Positions 9,021-18,187 of a stretch of DNA of 64,000 nt are shown here, in pieces (position 1 is the stretch's first letter; each line of letters starts with the position of its first letter). This stretch comes from JASLMY01 sp965226475. GTDB taxonomy: Bacteria > Pseudomonadota > Alphaproteobacteria > GCA-2731375. Both the position numbers and the translations under genes were made by a program. The notes beneath the pieces were generated by a model. The model searched no databases. It was given only the letters and a program-made list of their open reading frames with translations, and was not told the origin of the DNA. The stretch is taken from the NCBI GenBank assembly GCA_965226475.1, contig CBDDDJ010000005.1, forward strand, positions 1,922,001 to 1,986,000, read 5' to 3'.

Positions 9021-9623
9021 GTCCTCGGAGATCAAGGCACCGATGGCGGCGATGCCGACGGCGCCACTTGCGGCAAGGCGGGGCGCGGTCCGCCGGTCGA
9101 TGCCGCCCAAGGCATAGACGGGGAGCGGCGCCTCGCGGACCAGGCGGGCGAAGCGCTGGGGGCCCAGCACCGGCGCGCCCGGATGGCTCGCGGTCGCGAA
9201 GACGGACGAGAGCAGGGCGGCATCGGCCCCGGCCAGTGCCGCGCGGCGAAGGGCCGGTAGGGAATGCGCCGCGGCCGTCACCAGAAGTCGGGAGTCCGCC
9301 GCCGCCCGCCGGCCGCCACGCAGCGCCTGTTCGGGGAGGTGCACGCCCGCCGCGCCGATGGCCGCCGCGAGGCGCGCGTCGCCCGCGATCGACAGCAGCA
9401 CGCCACTCGCCCTGCAAATCCCGGCGAGTTCCGCCGCAAGCCGGGCCCGGTCGGGATCGCCGTAGTGGCGCAGGATCGCCATCGTGCCCGGCGCCAGGCC
9501 GGCCACCACGCGGGCCGGGTCCGGCAGGCGCGCCTCGTCGGTCATCAGGATCACCGCCGGCAACCGACCGCCCGCCGGGTGGCGTCGATTGAGCGACGCC
9601 GCCACCTCTGTTACCGTTGCCAT
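9006..9623 (-). CDS. Thiamine phosphate synthase / TenI-like protein
   Basis: A 205-aa (beta/alpha)8 protein of the ThiE/TenI family. ThiE joins the pyrimidine and thiazole halves of thiamine; TenI-like members aromatise the thiazole. Visible signs are LMTDE near the N-terminus, AAGVHLPE, LLVTAAAHSLPALRRA, ALLSSVFATASHPGAPVLGP and ALGGIDRRTA near the C-terminus. The usual TDR at the first strand reads TDE, so TenI-like or divergent ThiE are both possible. It starts 31 bases from the divergent yggS. I saw no TPP riboswitch in that short space. Confidence 0.75.
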   Translation of the reverse strand: MATVTEVAASLNRRHPAGGRLPAVILMTDEARLPDPARVVAGLAPGTMAILRHYGDPDRARLAAELAGICRASGVLLSIAGDARLAAAIGAAGVHLPEQALRGGRRAAADSRLLVTAAAHSLPALRRAALAGADAALLSSVFATASHPGAPVLGPQRFARLVREAPLPVYALGGIDRRTAPRLAASGAVGIAAIGALISEDLSRR

Positions 9624-9654
9624 GAACCATCCCTTCAGGAGCGCCGAGCCTGCC

Positions 9655-10362
9655 ATGAGCCCCGCCGCCTCGCCAGCCCCGGATGCTTCGGCCGTCGACA
9701 TCGCCGGCAATCTCGTCAAGGTACGGGCCGAGATCGCGGACGCCGCCGCCTCGGCCGGACGCCAGGCGGGCGAGGTCGGCCTCGTCGCCGTCACCAAGAC
9801 CCACGGACCCGAGCGGATTCTCCCGGCGCTCGAGGCCGGGCACCGGCTCTTCGGCGAGAACCGGGTCCAGGAAGCGGAGCGCAAATGGCCAGAACTCCGC
9901 GGCCAGTGGCCGGACCTGAGGCTGCACCTGATCGGCCCGCTGCAAGGCAACAAGACACGTGACGCGGTGGAACTTTTCGACTGCATCGAGACCATCGACC
10001 GGCCCCGGATCGCGCGCCGCGTCGCCGACGAGGTCCAGCGGACCGGGCACCATGTCGATTGCTACGTCCAGGTCAACACCGGGGCGGAGGAACAGAAGGC
10101 CGGCGTGTCGCCGGAAGACGCGGACGCCTTCATCACCCAGTGCCGTGACGAATTCCAGCTCTCCGTCCTCGGCCTGATGTGCATCCCGCCTTTCGACGAA
10201 GAGCCCTCGCTCCATTTCGCGCTTCTGCGCGAGATCGCCCGGCGCAACGGCGTCGACGGCCTCTCGATGGGGATGAGCGCCGACTATCCGACCGCCATCC
10301 AGTTCGGCGCCACCCTGGTCCGCGTCGGCACCGCCATCTTCGGGCCGAGGGGCAGCTACTGA
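9655..10362 (+). CDS. yggS: YggS/PROSC-family pyridoxal phosphate homeostasis protein
   Basis: A 235-aa PLP-binding alanine-racemase-like barrel. Family marks are LVAVTKTHGPERI with the PLP lysine, LFGENRVQEAERKW, LHLIGPLQGNKTRDAVELFD, VQVNTGAEEQKAG and the C-terminal GLSMGMSADYPTAIQFGATLVRVGTAIFG. The role is to buffer free PLP rather than catalyse a reaction. The start is ATG 9655 with an upstream AGGAGC. The stop overlaps the opposing L,D-transpeptidase gene by 7 bases. Confidence 0.95.
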   Translation: MSPAASPAPDASAVDIAGNLVKVRAEIADAAASAGRQAGEVGLVAVTKTHGPERILPALEAGHRLFGENRVQEAERKWPELRGQWPDLRLHLIGPLQGNKTRDAVELFDCIETIDRPRIARRVADEVQRTGHHVDCYVQVNTGAEEQKAGVSPEDADAFITQCRDEFQLSVLGLMCIPPFDEEPSLHFALLREIARRNGVDGLSMGMSADYPTAIQFGATLVRVGTAIFGPRGSY

Positions 10363-10916
10363 TCGGCATTGGTCGGGTCGACCACCCGGAGGGAACCCTC
10401 CGGCCCCACCTCGGCCAGGACCTCCAGCAGGTCTTCGGCCGCGAGCGCGACGCAGCCCGCCGTCGGGCCGAAGTCGGGGCGGGCGACGTGGAGAAAGATG
10501 GCGCTGCCCAGGCCGGGGACGACCGGATCGTCATTGTGGCCCAATACCACGACCAGATCATAGAGCCGGTCTGGCCGGTACATCGCCTCGGCGCTGGCGC
10601 CGTGCGGCAGGCAAACGGGGCGGTTGTAGTCCGGATCGTCCGGGGCGTCGCACCAGCCGTCGTCGGCCCGGATCGGCGCGATCGGCAATCGGGTGCGGGG
10701 CCGGATCAGACGGTCCGGCCGGTAGAGCAGGCGGCGCAGCGGAAAGGCGCCGACCGGCGTTCCCTCGTCGCCCTCCCGCTTCTCGGCCAGGATGCCGCCG
10801 CCGCCGAGCGCGCAGCGATAAGACCGCTGGCCGAGCGTCAACCGCCCCTCGCACGCCTCCTCCGCCGCCGTCACGATCAATTCCACCGATGCCCTCGACC
10901 ACGATGTCGCCAGCAT
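10356..10916 (-). CDS. YkuD-type L,D-transpeptidase
   Basis: A 186-aa protein with the L,D-transpeptidase catalytic region. GSAIFLHVARPDFGPTAGCVAL supplies the His and Cys, in the H..G.T.GCV form. Upstream are EGDEGTPVGAFPLRRLLYRPDR and LYDLVVVLGHNDDP. The enzyme cross-links peptidoglycan or attaches lipoproteins through a Cys acyl-enzyme. No clear signal peptide is present, so export is unclear or the true start lies elsewhere. It converges on yggS with a 7-base overlap. Confidence 0.85.
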   Translation of the reverse strand: MLATSWSRASVELIVTAAEEACEGRLTLGQRSYRCALGGGGILAEKREGDEGTPVGAFPLRRLLYRPDRLIRPRTRLPIAPIRADDGWCDAPDDPDYNRPVCLPHGASAEAMYRPDRLYDLVVVLGHNDDPVVPGLGSAIFLHVARPDFGPTAGCVALAAEDLLEVLAEVGPEGSLRVVDPTNADQ

Positions 10917-11275
10917 TGAGCTTAGCTCGCATTTCCGCCCGTGCCCATGCGCTAGGCGATCAACTCAGCACAGGTCGACCGAGGCCATGGGCATGGGTAG
11001 AGTCGAGGAGGGACGCGTTTTCCGGGGCGTTACGGCAATACTCCGTTTCCTCTCCCCGCTCATCAAGCCGGACGCGCGGCTTTCCCGCATCCGGCCTTCC
11101 GACTGGTTTCAACGTAAGGCAGACAGTGGTCCGGCCCCCCGAGGGGGAACCCGCCGGCGGGACGCTTTCCGGGGAGGTTGCGTGGAGGCTGGGGTACCTC
11201 CGCCGGAAGCTTTCCGCCGACGGGTCCTGACGCCGGGGAGCGTCAGCTCGTCGACCCGGATTCGGGTCCGATCTC
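10917..11275. other. 359-bp intergenic region
   Basis: It lies between the start of the L,D-transpeptidase gene and the end of the lipoprotein gene. I see no family-like frame on either strand. The right edge holds two small hairpins (11227-11246 and about 11252-11267), described separately. Confidence 0.4.
11227..11267 (-). terminator. Two adjacent hairpins downstream of the lipoprotein gene
   Basis: CTGACGC/GCGTCAG form a perfect 7-bp stem around CGGGGA (11227-11246). GACCCG/CGGGTC form a second stem (about 11252-11267). They sit just past the stop of the minus-strand lipoprotein gene, where a terminator is expected, but there is no U-run, so intrinsic termination is uncertain. Confidence 0.35.
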
Positions 11276-11797
11276 TTACTGGTTGACGATCTCCCAGCTA
11301 CCGTCGGGTTGCAGGCAGGCGGTGCCGTAGGCCTCCTCCTCGCGGCCGCCGATCACGACGGTGTGGTGATATTCGCGGCACTGCCGGCCCGAGGTGGCGG
11401 TACCCTCGCGCACCGGCGTCACCGTGCCGTAATTGCCGCTGTCGGGATTGCGCCAGTGAATGGTCTCGTTGACCGGCGCCTGATGGGCCTCGGCCTCGGC
11501 GCGATGGACCGCCCGCCGGTCGGCCCGGTCGAGGGAACGCCCGATCGAGTTGCCCAGCATGCCGCCCAGGAACACGCCGGTCGCCGTGGTGACGAGGCGG
11601 CCCCGGCCGTGGCCGAACTGGGCGCCGAGCAGGCCACCGCCGGCGGCGCCCAGAATGGTGCCGAGGCCCTGCTTGGGCCCACTTTCGGTGACGCAACCCG
11701 CGAGCAGCAGCCCGGCGAGCGCGGTGGCCACCAGCGGCATGGCGCGCCTGGGCCTGGATTCGGGCTTTCGTTCGTTCGTCGCTCGGTGCTTCAACAT
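11276..11797 (-). CDS. Glycine-zipper 2TM (17-kDa surface antigen-like) lipoprotein
   Basis: A 173-aa protein. A basic N-terminus leads into a hydrophobic stretch and a lipobox (LLLAGC) near residue 40, predicting a lipoprotein. A glycine-zipper segment follows (GTILGAAGGGLLGAQFGHGRGR and GVFLGGMLGNSIGRSLD), as in rickettsial 17-kDa antigen-type outer-membrane proteins. The C-terminal part (QCREYHHTVVIGGREEEAYGTACLQPDGSWEIV) is the domain often attached to these zippers. The role is probably in the envelope; no enzymatic function is implied. The start is ATG 11797, and the signal peptide would also work from a later Met. Confidence 0.85.
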   Translation of the reverse strand: MLKHRATNERKPESRPRRAMPLVATALAGLLLAGCVTESGPKQGLGTILGAAGGGLLGAQFGHGRGRLVTTATGVFLGGMLGNSIGRSLDRADRRAVHRAEAEAHQAPVNETIHWRNPDSGNYGTVTPVREGTATSGRQCREYHHTVVIGGREEEAYGTACLQPDGSWEIVNQ

Positions 11798-11974
11798 GGT
11801 GACTTCCTTCCCCGGCAGTCGTTCGTCTTCGTCGATGGCGGGAGAATGCCAGCCGGCGCCTGAACGAAATCTGAGGCGCCCGTTCATCCGCCGTTCAGGT
11901 TGCGGGCGCTGGCCGGCGTCGGTGATTTCATGATCTACTCGGGCGAAACGAGCGAGAGGAAGGCCAGGGGAACG

Positions 11975-12499
11975 ATGAGCCGACGGTTCGGGGAATTACG
12001 CCAGCTGGGCTATGTGGTGCGGGACATCGAGGCGGCGATGGACCATTGGCTGAAGGTATTCGACGTCGGTCCCTGGTTCTATGTCGATCGGCTGCCGGTG
12101 GGCGACTTCCGCTATTACGGCGAGGCCTCGGACCCGCACGTCTCGATCGCCATCACCTATTCGGGCGCCGCCCAGGTGGAGCTGATCCAGCAGCGGAACG
12201 ACGCGCCGTCGATGTATCGCGACTTCATCGAGGCGGGCCATGAAGGCCTGCAGCATGTCTGCTATTTCCCGGAAAACTACGACGAAATCCTGGCAAAGGC
12301 GCTCGCCGACGGCTATGTCGTCGGACAGGGGGGAAGCTCGAACCGGGGGCCGTTCGTCTATCTCGCGACCGAGGGCCACCCAGGCACGATCGTCGAATTG
12401 GCCGAATACAACGCCGTCCGCCGCCAGCAGTTCGACGCAATCAAGGCGGTGTGCGACGCCTGGGACGGCACGGACCCGATCCGCACCGTCTGGCCCTAG
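11975..12499 (+). CDS. VOC (glyoxalase/bleomycin resistance) superfamily protein
   Basis: A 174-aa single-domain VOC protein. It begins with the typical RQLGYVVRDIEAAMDHWLKVFDVGPWF, continues with VELIQQRNDAPSMY and GLQHVCYF, and ends with TIVELAEYN, where a metal-binding Glu would be. Such proteins include methylmalonyl-CoA epimerase-like and dioxygenase-like enzymes. The substrate is unknown. Its TAG stop lies inside the CTAG edge of the composite palindromic element at 12496, so the element was inserted at, or supplied, the end of the gene. Confidence 0.85.
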   Translation: MSRRFGELRQLGYVVRDIEAAMDHWLKVFDVGPWFYVDRLPVGDFRYYGEASDPHVSIAITYSGAAQVELIQQRNDAPSMYRDFIEAGHEGLQHVCYFPENYDEILAKALADGYVVGQGGSSNRGPFVYLATEGHPGTIVELAEYNAVRRQQFDAIKAVCDAWDGTDPIRTVWP

Positions 12500-12662
12500 T
12501 GTGGTGGATTTGAAGTTCCTCCCATTATTTGGGGCAGGCGCCGTGAGGAACTTCAAATCCATAAACCATACTAAATTCTTGAATCGGCTAGTGTCCTTAT
12601 CGAATCGGAAGTTCGATCCACGCCTGCCGCTAATGCTACGAACTTCCGATTCGGGACACTAG
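12496..12662. repeat. Composite palindromic element, copy 1 (units a and b)
   Basis: There are two abutting palindromes, each edged by CTAG or near-CTAG. Unit a (12496-12573) has a perfect 16-bp arm, GGATTTGAAGTTCCTC at 12506-12521, matched by its complement at 12545-12560. Unit b (12588-12662) has arms built on CGAATCGGAAGTTCG. The same pair occurs in reverse orientation at 32758-32923, including the unpaired centres, so it is a mobile or recombining repeat rather than a local hairpin. There is no coding capacity. Confidence 0.8.
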
Positions 12663-12692
12663 GAGTCTTTCAGGATTGGTCCAGGCCACCCG

Positions 12693-14759
12693 CTAGCCCG
12701 TGGCAATCGTCACCAGGTAGTTGCCCCGCCCGTCCACCCGCGCCACGTGGCCCGGCAGCAGCAGCGTGGTGAAGGTCGCGGCCTCCATGATCGCCGGGCC
12801 GGCGATCTCGGCGCCAGGCGCGATTGTCTCCGCGTCGTGGACATCCACTTCGCTCATACCGCCCCGGGCATGGAGATAGACCTCGCGGCGCGATTTGGCC
12901 CGGGGCGCATCGCCGGCCGGCGCCGCATCGAACTCCAAGAGACGTGCGCCCAGGTGGTTGCGGCCTACGGCGCGGACACGCCAGCTGGTCATCTCCACCA
13001 CATCGTCGGCATCGAAGATGGTGTAGATCCGCTCGTGCGTGCGGTGAAAGGCGGCGATCAGTTCCTCGATGTCGCCCGCCGCCAGCACGTCGCCAGAGGG
13101 CGTGAAGGCGACCTCGATGTCCCAGGACTGGAACTCGTAGCGCCCCTGGTAGGCATATTCGTAGTGGCGATCGGCCGGCGGCACGCCCGCGCGCTCCAGG
13201 AAGGCCTCGCCCCGGGCACGAAGCTCGGCCAGCAGGGCGTTCACCGCGTCGAGACCGAAACGGCGGCTGTCGGTGGCGAGCGTCGCGGTCTCGGCCCAGC
13301 GGAGGTCGGAGACGAGGCCGCCATAGGCGCTGAGCCCCGCCGCGAAGCGGGGGACCATGAACCGGTCGATGCCGATGATCTCCGCCATCTCGCCGATGTG
13401 GCAGGCCGTGGCGCCGCCGCCCGAGACCAGGTAGCTCTCCCTCGGGTTGATGCCCTCGCCTACCGTGATGTCCTCGATCGCGGTGATCATGTTGTGATTG
13501 CTGGTCGTGTGGATCGCATGTGCCGCCTCGATCACGCCGACGCCGAGCGCTTCGGCGACTTGACCGACGGCGCGGGCCGCGGCCGCGGCGTCCAACTTGA
13601 TCCGCCCGCCGAGGAAATAGTCCGGATCGAGGATACCGAGCACGACGTTGGCGTCGGTCACCGTCGCCGCCTCCCCGCCCGCGCCATAGCAGGCGGGGCC
13701 AGGCACGGCGCCGGCGCTCTCCGGCCCGACGCGCAGCAGGCCGCCCGCGTCGACCCGGGCGATGGAGCCGCCGCCGGCGCCGATCGAGCGGACGTCGACC
13801 TTGGGAATGCCCAGCATGTCGCGGCCGATCATCGCCTCGGGCGTCACGATCAGCCGGCCGGCGCGAATGGCCGAAACGTCGAAGGTGGTGCCGCCCATGT
13901 CGACGACGATGACGTCGGCCTCGTCGGTCAGGTGTTGTGCCGCGATCGGCGCCAAGGTCGGGCCCGACATCACCGAATAGATCGGCCGGCGGATCATCTC
14001 GTCGGGCGGCATCATGCCGCCGACCGAGTTGGCGACCAGCAGCTCGCGTCGATAGCCGTTGGCCGCGAGCGTCTCCGTCAACACGCCGACGTATTCGCCG
14101 ACGATGCGGCGCAGGCTGGCGTCGATCACGGTGGAGATGGCGCGGCGGTATTCGCGCGGAATCGGGTTCAGCCGATGGCTGAGGGTCACCGGCAGTTCAG
14201 GCCACTCACGCGCCAGGATCTCGGCGATCCGCGCCTCGTGCGCGCCATTGACGATCGACCACAAGAGGCAGACGCCGACCGCCTCGACGCCGGCCCGGCG
14301 AAAGCGCGAAATCGCGGCGATCACGTCCTCTTCGGCGAGCGGCGCCAGCTCCACGCCCAGTGCATCCATGCGGCCCCGGACCGTGGCCGTGCGGCTCGGC
14401 GGCACGAAGGGGGCGGGGAAATCGAGGCGCCATTCGAAGGCCCGTTTTCGGGGTCCTTCCCGAAGCGTCAGGATATCGGGAAAGCCATCATTGGTGATGA
14501 AGCCGACGCGGTCGACCTTGCCCTCCACCAGGGCGTTGGTCGAGACGGTGGTGCCGTGGACGATCCGCTCCGTCCGCTCCAACAGGCCGGCGAGATCCAG
14601 GCCCCGGTCTTCGGCCGCGAGCCGTAGCACGTCGAGGAAACCCGCCTCGAAGCCTTCCGGAGTCGAGCGCGACTTGTAGATCCGCACTTTGCCCGCCTCG
14701 TCGGCGGCGACGCAGTCGGTGAAGGTGCCGCCGATGTCGATCGAGATCTCGTAGCCCAT
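12693..14759 (-). CDS. hyuA: Hydantoinase A / N-methylhydantoinase, ATP-dependent subunit
   Basis: A 688-aa hydantoinase A / oxoprolinase alpha-type protein of the ASKHA fold. The N-terminus has ISIDIGGTFTDCV, then VHGTTVSTNALVEGK and HRLNPIPREYRR. Later come VVDMGGTTFDVS, GAGGGSIARVD, YLVSGGGATACHIGEMAE and a C-terminal beta region ending in YLVTIATG. With HyuB it hydrolyses cyclic amides (hydantoins, oxoproline, caprolactam or acetophenone-type substrates) using ATP. It lies 10 bases downstream of hyuB in the same operon. The start ATG 14759 fits the family start (MGYEISIDIGG). Confidence 0.93.
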   Translation of the reverse strand: MGYEISIDIGGTFTDCVAADEAGKVRIYKSRSTPEGFEAGFLDVLRLAAEDRGLDLAGLLERTERIVHGTTVSTNALVEGKVDRVGFITNDGFPDILTLREGPRKRAFEWRLDFPAPFVPPSRTATVRGRMDALGVELAPLAEEDVIAAISRFRRAGVEAVGVCLLWSIVNGAHEARIAEILAREWPELPVTLSHRLNPIPREYRRAISTVIDASLRRIVGEYVGVLTETLAANGYRRELLVANSVGGMMPPDEMIRRPIYSVMSGPTLAPIAAQHLTDEADVIVVDMGGTTFDVSAIRAGRLIVTPEAMIGRDMLGIPKVDVRSIGAGGGSIARVDAGGLLRVGPESAGAVPGPACYGAGGEAATVTDANVVLGILDPDYFLGGRIKLDAAAAARAVGQVAEALGVGVIEAAHAIHTTSNHNMITAIEDITVGEGINPRESYLVSGGGATACHIGEMAEIIGIDRFMVPRFAAGLSAYGGLVSDLRWAETATLATDSRRFGLDAVNALLAELRARGEAFLERAGVPPADRHYEYAYQGRYEFQSWDIEVAFTPSGDVLAAGDIEELIAAFHRTHERIYTIFDADDVVEMTSWRVRAVGRNHLGARLLEFDAAPAGDAPRAKSRREVYLHARGGMSEVDVHDAETIAPGAEIAGPAIMEAATFTTLLLPGHVARVDGRGNYLVTIATG

Positions 14760-14769
14760 GCGTCGGCCC

Positions 14770-16572
14770 TCAGCCGTCTTGGCCGCGCAGCGCGCGGGTG
14801 CGCGCTTCGTCGACCGTGACGTCGATGCCGTTTTCGGCCGACTCGAGCGCCACGCCATAGACCGTCTCGGCCCGCGCCGGCGTGATCCAGCCGCGGCTGG
14901 CCGTCTCCGCCACCCGGGCGGGATCGCGCCGACGGGGATCGCCGTAGCCACCACCGGCGCCGGCGAGGCAGACGATGGCCTCGCCCGGTCGCACCACTTC
15001 ACTGTGGAAGGCCGGCAGGCGGACCAGCTCGCCATCGGCCAGGCGCTTGTAGTTGGCGGCCGGCGCGCCGGCGCCGCCGCCCAGCACGCCGAGGCCCGGG
15101 TGGATTTCCCCGTCGCTGGCGTAGATCACCGTCATCTCGTCGGCAATCGGCCGGTAGACCAGCTTCACGCCGGGCGCGCCGTCGAATTCGCCGGGGCCGA
15201 GGGTGTCCGGCTCCAGCCAGCGGCCCTCGACCACGATCGGATACATGCTCTCGTCGATCTCGATCGAATCGAGCACGATCATGCCGCCGTTTTCCGAGGC
15301 GAGATAGGTGATCCAGCCGTCGTGGCCGTGGATGCCGGGACCGCTGGCATAGCCGATGAACATCTGGTTGACGTAGGGCTGGTCGTCCTTGCGGGAATCG
15401 ATCCCGGAGATGACCGCCATGCCCGCCGCCTGCATGTGGCCGCCCTCCGCCATGCCGTGCGGCGGACCCATCTGCGCGAAGCAGGCGGCGACGGCGATCA
15501 CCAGGCGTTCGTTCACGTTGGTGGTGGCGACGGAGGTACCGACCGGATACTTCGGCCGGCCGACCACGCAGCCGTCGCGCAAGCGCACGTCGATGCGGCT
15601 GGCGCTGCCCTCGTTGTGGGGGATGGTGGGGTCGAGGTTGTAGAAGACGCCGATCCGGCAAGACCCGGTCGCGGTCGCCTCGGTCAAATTGATGCCGCCC
15701 GGCACGCAGTCGATGTTGTCGCGGGCATCGACGGTGATGCGGCCTTCCTCGGGATCGACGGTGACGGTGACGCGGACCGGCACGCCGTCTTCCGCCACCG
15801 TCGGCACGGGGTCATGCCGGGTCTCGTAGCTCCAGGTGCCGGCCGGCAGTTCTCGGATCGCGGCGATGGCGCGGCGTTCGCCGTAGGCCATCCATTCCTC
15901 GACGAAGGCCCGGATCGTGTCGAGGCCGTGGTGCGCCACCAGTTCGCCGATCCGCCGCTCGCCGATCTGGCAGGCGCCGACCTGGGCCCGGTAGTCGCCA
16001 TACCAGAGGTCCGGCACCCGGATCTTCATCCGGCACATCCGGATGATGTCCTGGAGGTCCTCATGGTTCCGTTGCACGCGCACGCAGGGGAAATGCAGCC
16101 CCTCCTCGTAGACCGTTCGGGCATAGGGCAGGTAGGTGGTCGGCAGCGGCGCGCCGATATCGGCGTGGTGCGAACGCGCCAGCACCCAAAAGAGCGGCTC
16201 CCCCTCGTAAAACACCGGCACGCAGACGGTGAGGTCGGCATGGTGCGTGGCGCCGGTATAGGGGCAGTTGTTGAGGAAGGCGTCGCCCTCCTCGATATCG
16301 TCGAAATACTCGGTGATCGGCCGCGTGGTCAGGTCCAGCGCCGTGATGTGGATGGGAATCCCCTCCTCCACCGTCAACAGCCGATGGTCGTAGGTCAGGA
16401 TCCCGCAGGACATGTCGCGGGCATTCTTGATCACGGCCGAGCGGCTGGCCTTCATGACGGTATTGGTCATCTCGCGGATGATCGCCTCGAAGCGGCTGGC
16501 GAGCACGGCCATCAGGTACGGCGGAAAACGGCTTTCCGCAGTCGTAATTTCGCTGGCGGCGTCGGTCGTCAT
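14770..16572 (-). CDS. hyuB: Hydantoinase B / oxoprolinase beta-type subunit
   Basis: A 600-aa hydantoinase B family protein, full length. It shows SRFEAIIREMTNTVMKASRS, ARDMSCGILTYDHRLL, HITALDLTTRPI, the AFLNNCPYTGATHHADLTV metal-region motif, RSHHADIGAP, and VPGGINLTEATATGSCRIGVFY. It forms the partner of HyuA, whose gene follows after 10 bases. A LysR regulator lies just upstream on the same strand. The substrate cannot be read from sequence. Confidence 0.93.
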   Translation of the reverse strand: MTTDAASEITTAESRFPPYLMAVLASRFEAIIREMTNTVMKASRSAVIKNARDMSCGILTYDHRLLTVEEGIPIHITALDLTTRPITEYFDDIEEGDAFLNNCPYTGATHHADLTVCVPVFYEGEPLFWVLARSHHADIGAPLPTTYLPYARTVYEEGLHFPCVRVQRNHEDLQDIIRMCRMKIRVPDLWYGDYRAQVGACQIGERRIGELVAHHGLDTIRAFVEEWMAYGERRAIAAIRELPAGTWSYETRHDPVPTVAEDGVPVRVTVTVDPEEGRITVDARDNIDCVPGGINLTEATATGSCRIGVFYNLDPTIPHNEGSASRIDVRLRDGCVVGRPKYPVGTSVATTNVNERLVIAVAACFAQMGPPHGMAEGGHMQAAGMAVISGIDSRKDDQPYVNQMFIGYASGPGIHGHDGWITYLASENGGMIVLDSIEIDESMYPIVVEGRWLEPDTLGPGEFDGAPGVKLVYRPIADEMTVIYASDGEIHPGLGVLGGGAGAPAANYKRLADGELVRLPAFHSEVVRPGEAIVCLAGAGGGYGDPRRRDPARVAETASRGWITPARAETVYGVALESAENGIDVTVDEARTRALRGQDG

Positions 16573-16667
16573 GGCATCACCCGATCATTGCGGCGGCGCC
16601 ATCATAGCCGCCGCCGCCGGGCGACCTCAATCGGCCTCGTCGATGCGGTTCAGGGTACGGCCAACCC

Positions 16668-17540
16668 TCAAATCGACCAGTCGTGGGTCTCGACCAGGTG
16701 AACGAAGGCCTTTACCGCTGGCGAGAACCGCCGACCGGACACGGTGACGAGCTCGATTTGCCGCGTGATTTCCGGCTCCGCGAGGAGCCGCATCGGCAGG
16801 TCCGGATGCAGGGACAGATGTTCCGGCAGGAACGTGGAGCCCATGCCGGAGAGGATCATGCTCTGGACCCAATCCTTGCGCTCACTGGCATAGCGGATAT
16901 CGAGGGACACTTTCGATTCCGTTATGAGACCACGAATGTGATCCGTATACTCGCAATTGAGCCGTGCGAGATAGGATTCGTTGTCCATATCGCGCAGCCG
17001 TACGACGTTTTTCTTCTCGAACCTATGGCCTGGCGGGAAAGCGACAACGTAACGCTCGCGATAGAGCGGGCGCCTGTCGAACCGTTCCGGCAAGCCTTCG
17101 GGTAACCCGAATAACGCCACGTCGAGGCTGCCCGCCAACAGTCGATCCAACACTTCGTTCGGAACCACGTCGTGCAGTGTCAGCTCGATGCCCGGGAGAT
17201 CGCGCTGGATATTCGACATCAGCCTGATCAGGCGGTTTGGTCCGATCGTACACATCACGCCCAGATTGAGTGGCGCCTTTTCCAGGCTTTGGAAATCCTG
17301 CGCCGTGGCCATGGCGGCCATGGTGCTGGCAAGGCTTTGCTGGAGATGGGGCTTCATCATCCGACCGAGATCGGTCAGGTGTGTGCGGTTGCGCTCGCGC
17401 CGAAACAACGGCCCGCCTAGTTCTTCCTCGAGCTTTTTTACGGCCCGCGTCAGGGCCGGTTGGGAGACATGGCAACGCTCGGCGGCCCGGGTGAAATTCA
17501 GCGTCTCGCAAACCGCTAGAAAATAGCGAACCTGATGCAT
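16668..17540 (-). CDS. LysR-family transcriptional regulator
   Basis: A 290-aa LysR protein. The N-terminal winged helix reads MHQVRYFLAVCETLNFTRAA with SQPALTRAVKKLEEELGGPLF, the standard recognition helix, followed by a periplasmic-binding-protein-like effector domain (from about residue 90). The natural start is probably Met 17540; an extension to 17567 is possible. It sits upstream of hyuB on the same strand and diverges from the NPC-repeat gene. It could control either, and the 128-bp divergent region 17541-17668 is the place to look for its operator. Confidence 0.9.
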   Translation of the reverse strand: MHQVRYFLAVCETLNFTRAAERCHVSQPALTRAVKKLEEELGGPLFRRERNRTHLTDLGRMMKPHLQQSLASTMAAMATAQDFQSLEKAPLNLGVMCTIGPNRLIRLMSNIQRDLPGIELTLHDVVPNEVLDRLLAGSLDVALFGLPEGLPERFDRRPLYRERYVVAFPPGHRFEKKNVVRLRDMDNESYLARLNCEYTDHIRGLITESKVSLDIRYASERKDWVQSMILSGMGSTFLPEHLSLHPDLPMRLLAEPEITRQIELVTVSGRRFSPAVKAFVHLVETHDWSI

Positions 17541-17776
17541 TTCAATGGCCAATGTACCTATCTCCATAGCCTAGCGTTATCGAAACAATGCGTCGTCGGC
17601 ATTTTACCAAGGAGGACCGCATACATATATCTCGACCATCGAAAACCAAATCAATGGAGTTCTACACGATGTCGACCACAAAACACAGTTCCCTCAAGAA
17701 AACCGCCATCTGAGTCGGACCCGATTTCCTTGGACACAGAATTGGCTTAATCGAAGTGTCCAAGGAGGACCGGAAC

Positions 17777-18187
17777 ATGGCCGATAATTTTGAGAAGAAA
17801 GTTGCTGTTGATGGGCCTGTGGTAAATGCGGGCGAGCTTGGCTCGTCCACGTTTTCCCCAGGCCAGGCTTTGCCGGCAGGCCCGCTGGGACTTGGCCAGC
17901 GATGGACGGTGGCGCGCAAGCGTGAGGTCGTTCCGCGGCTTTTGCGTGACGAGCCGGTGCAACTTCTGTCGCGCCAGTTGGGCGTAGAGATCTTCCGGCT
18001 CGAGCAGTGGCGTGAGAAAGCGATCGGCGGGATCGACGCCTCGCTCAAGCAACGCAAGGGCGATCCGGTGCAGGCGGAACTGGATAGCGCCATGAAGCGG
18101 ATCGGAGAGTTGACCATGCAGGTGGAACTGCTGGAGGCCAAGACGGAGACCTTCGGCCCTTTGGGGCGGCGGAGGTCGCGGCGATGA
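17777..18187 (+). CDS. IS3-like transposase OrfA
   Basis: A 136-aa protein. The middle part (VARKREVVPRLLRDEPVQLLSRQLGVEIFRLEQWREKAIGG) is a helix-turn-helix DNA-binding region of the OrfA type. A C-terminal helical segment (ELDSAMKRIGELTMQVELLEAK) resembles the leucine-zipper part of IS3 OrfA proteins. The start is ATG 17777, 8 bases after AAGGAGG at 17762-17768. The stop overlaps the orfB start (ATGA, 18184-18187). Confidence 0.8.
   Translation: MADNFEKKVAVDGPVVNAGELGSSTFSPGQALPAGPLGLGQRWTVARKREVVPRLLRDEPVQLLSRQLGVEIFRLEQWREKAIGGIDASLKQRKGDPVQAELDSAMKRIGELTMQVELLEAKTETFGPLGRRRSRR

Noticed and set aside
9006..9654. TPP riboswitch before the ThiE/TenI gene
   Set aside because: Only 31 bases separate it from the divergent yggS; there is no room for the aptamer and no THI-box-like sequence.
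12747..16701. Long plus-strand open frames (626 and 647 codons) opposite hyuA and hyuB
   Set aside because: They are mirror frames of two clear hydantoinase genes, with low-complexity composition and no start signals.
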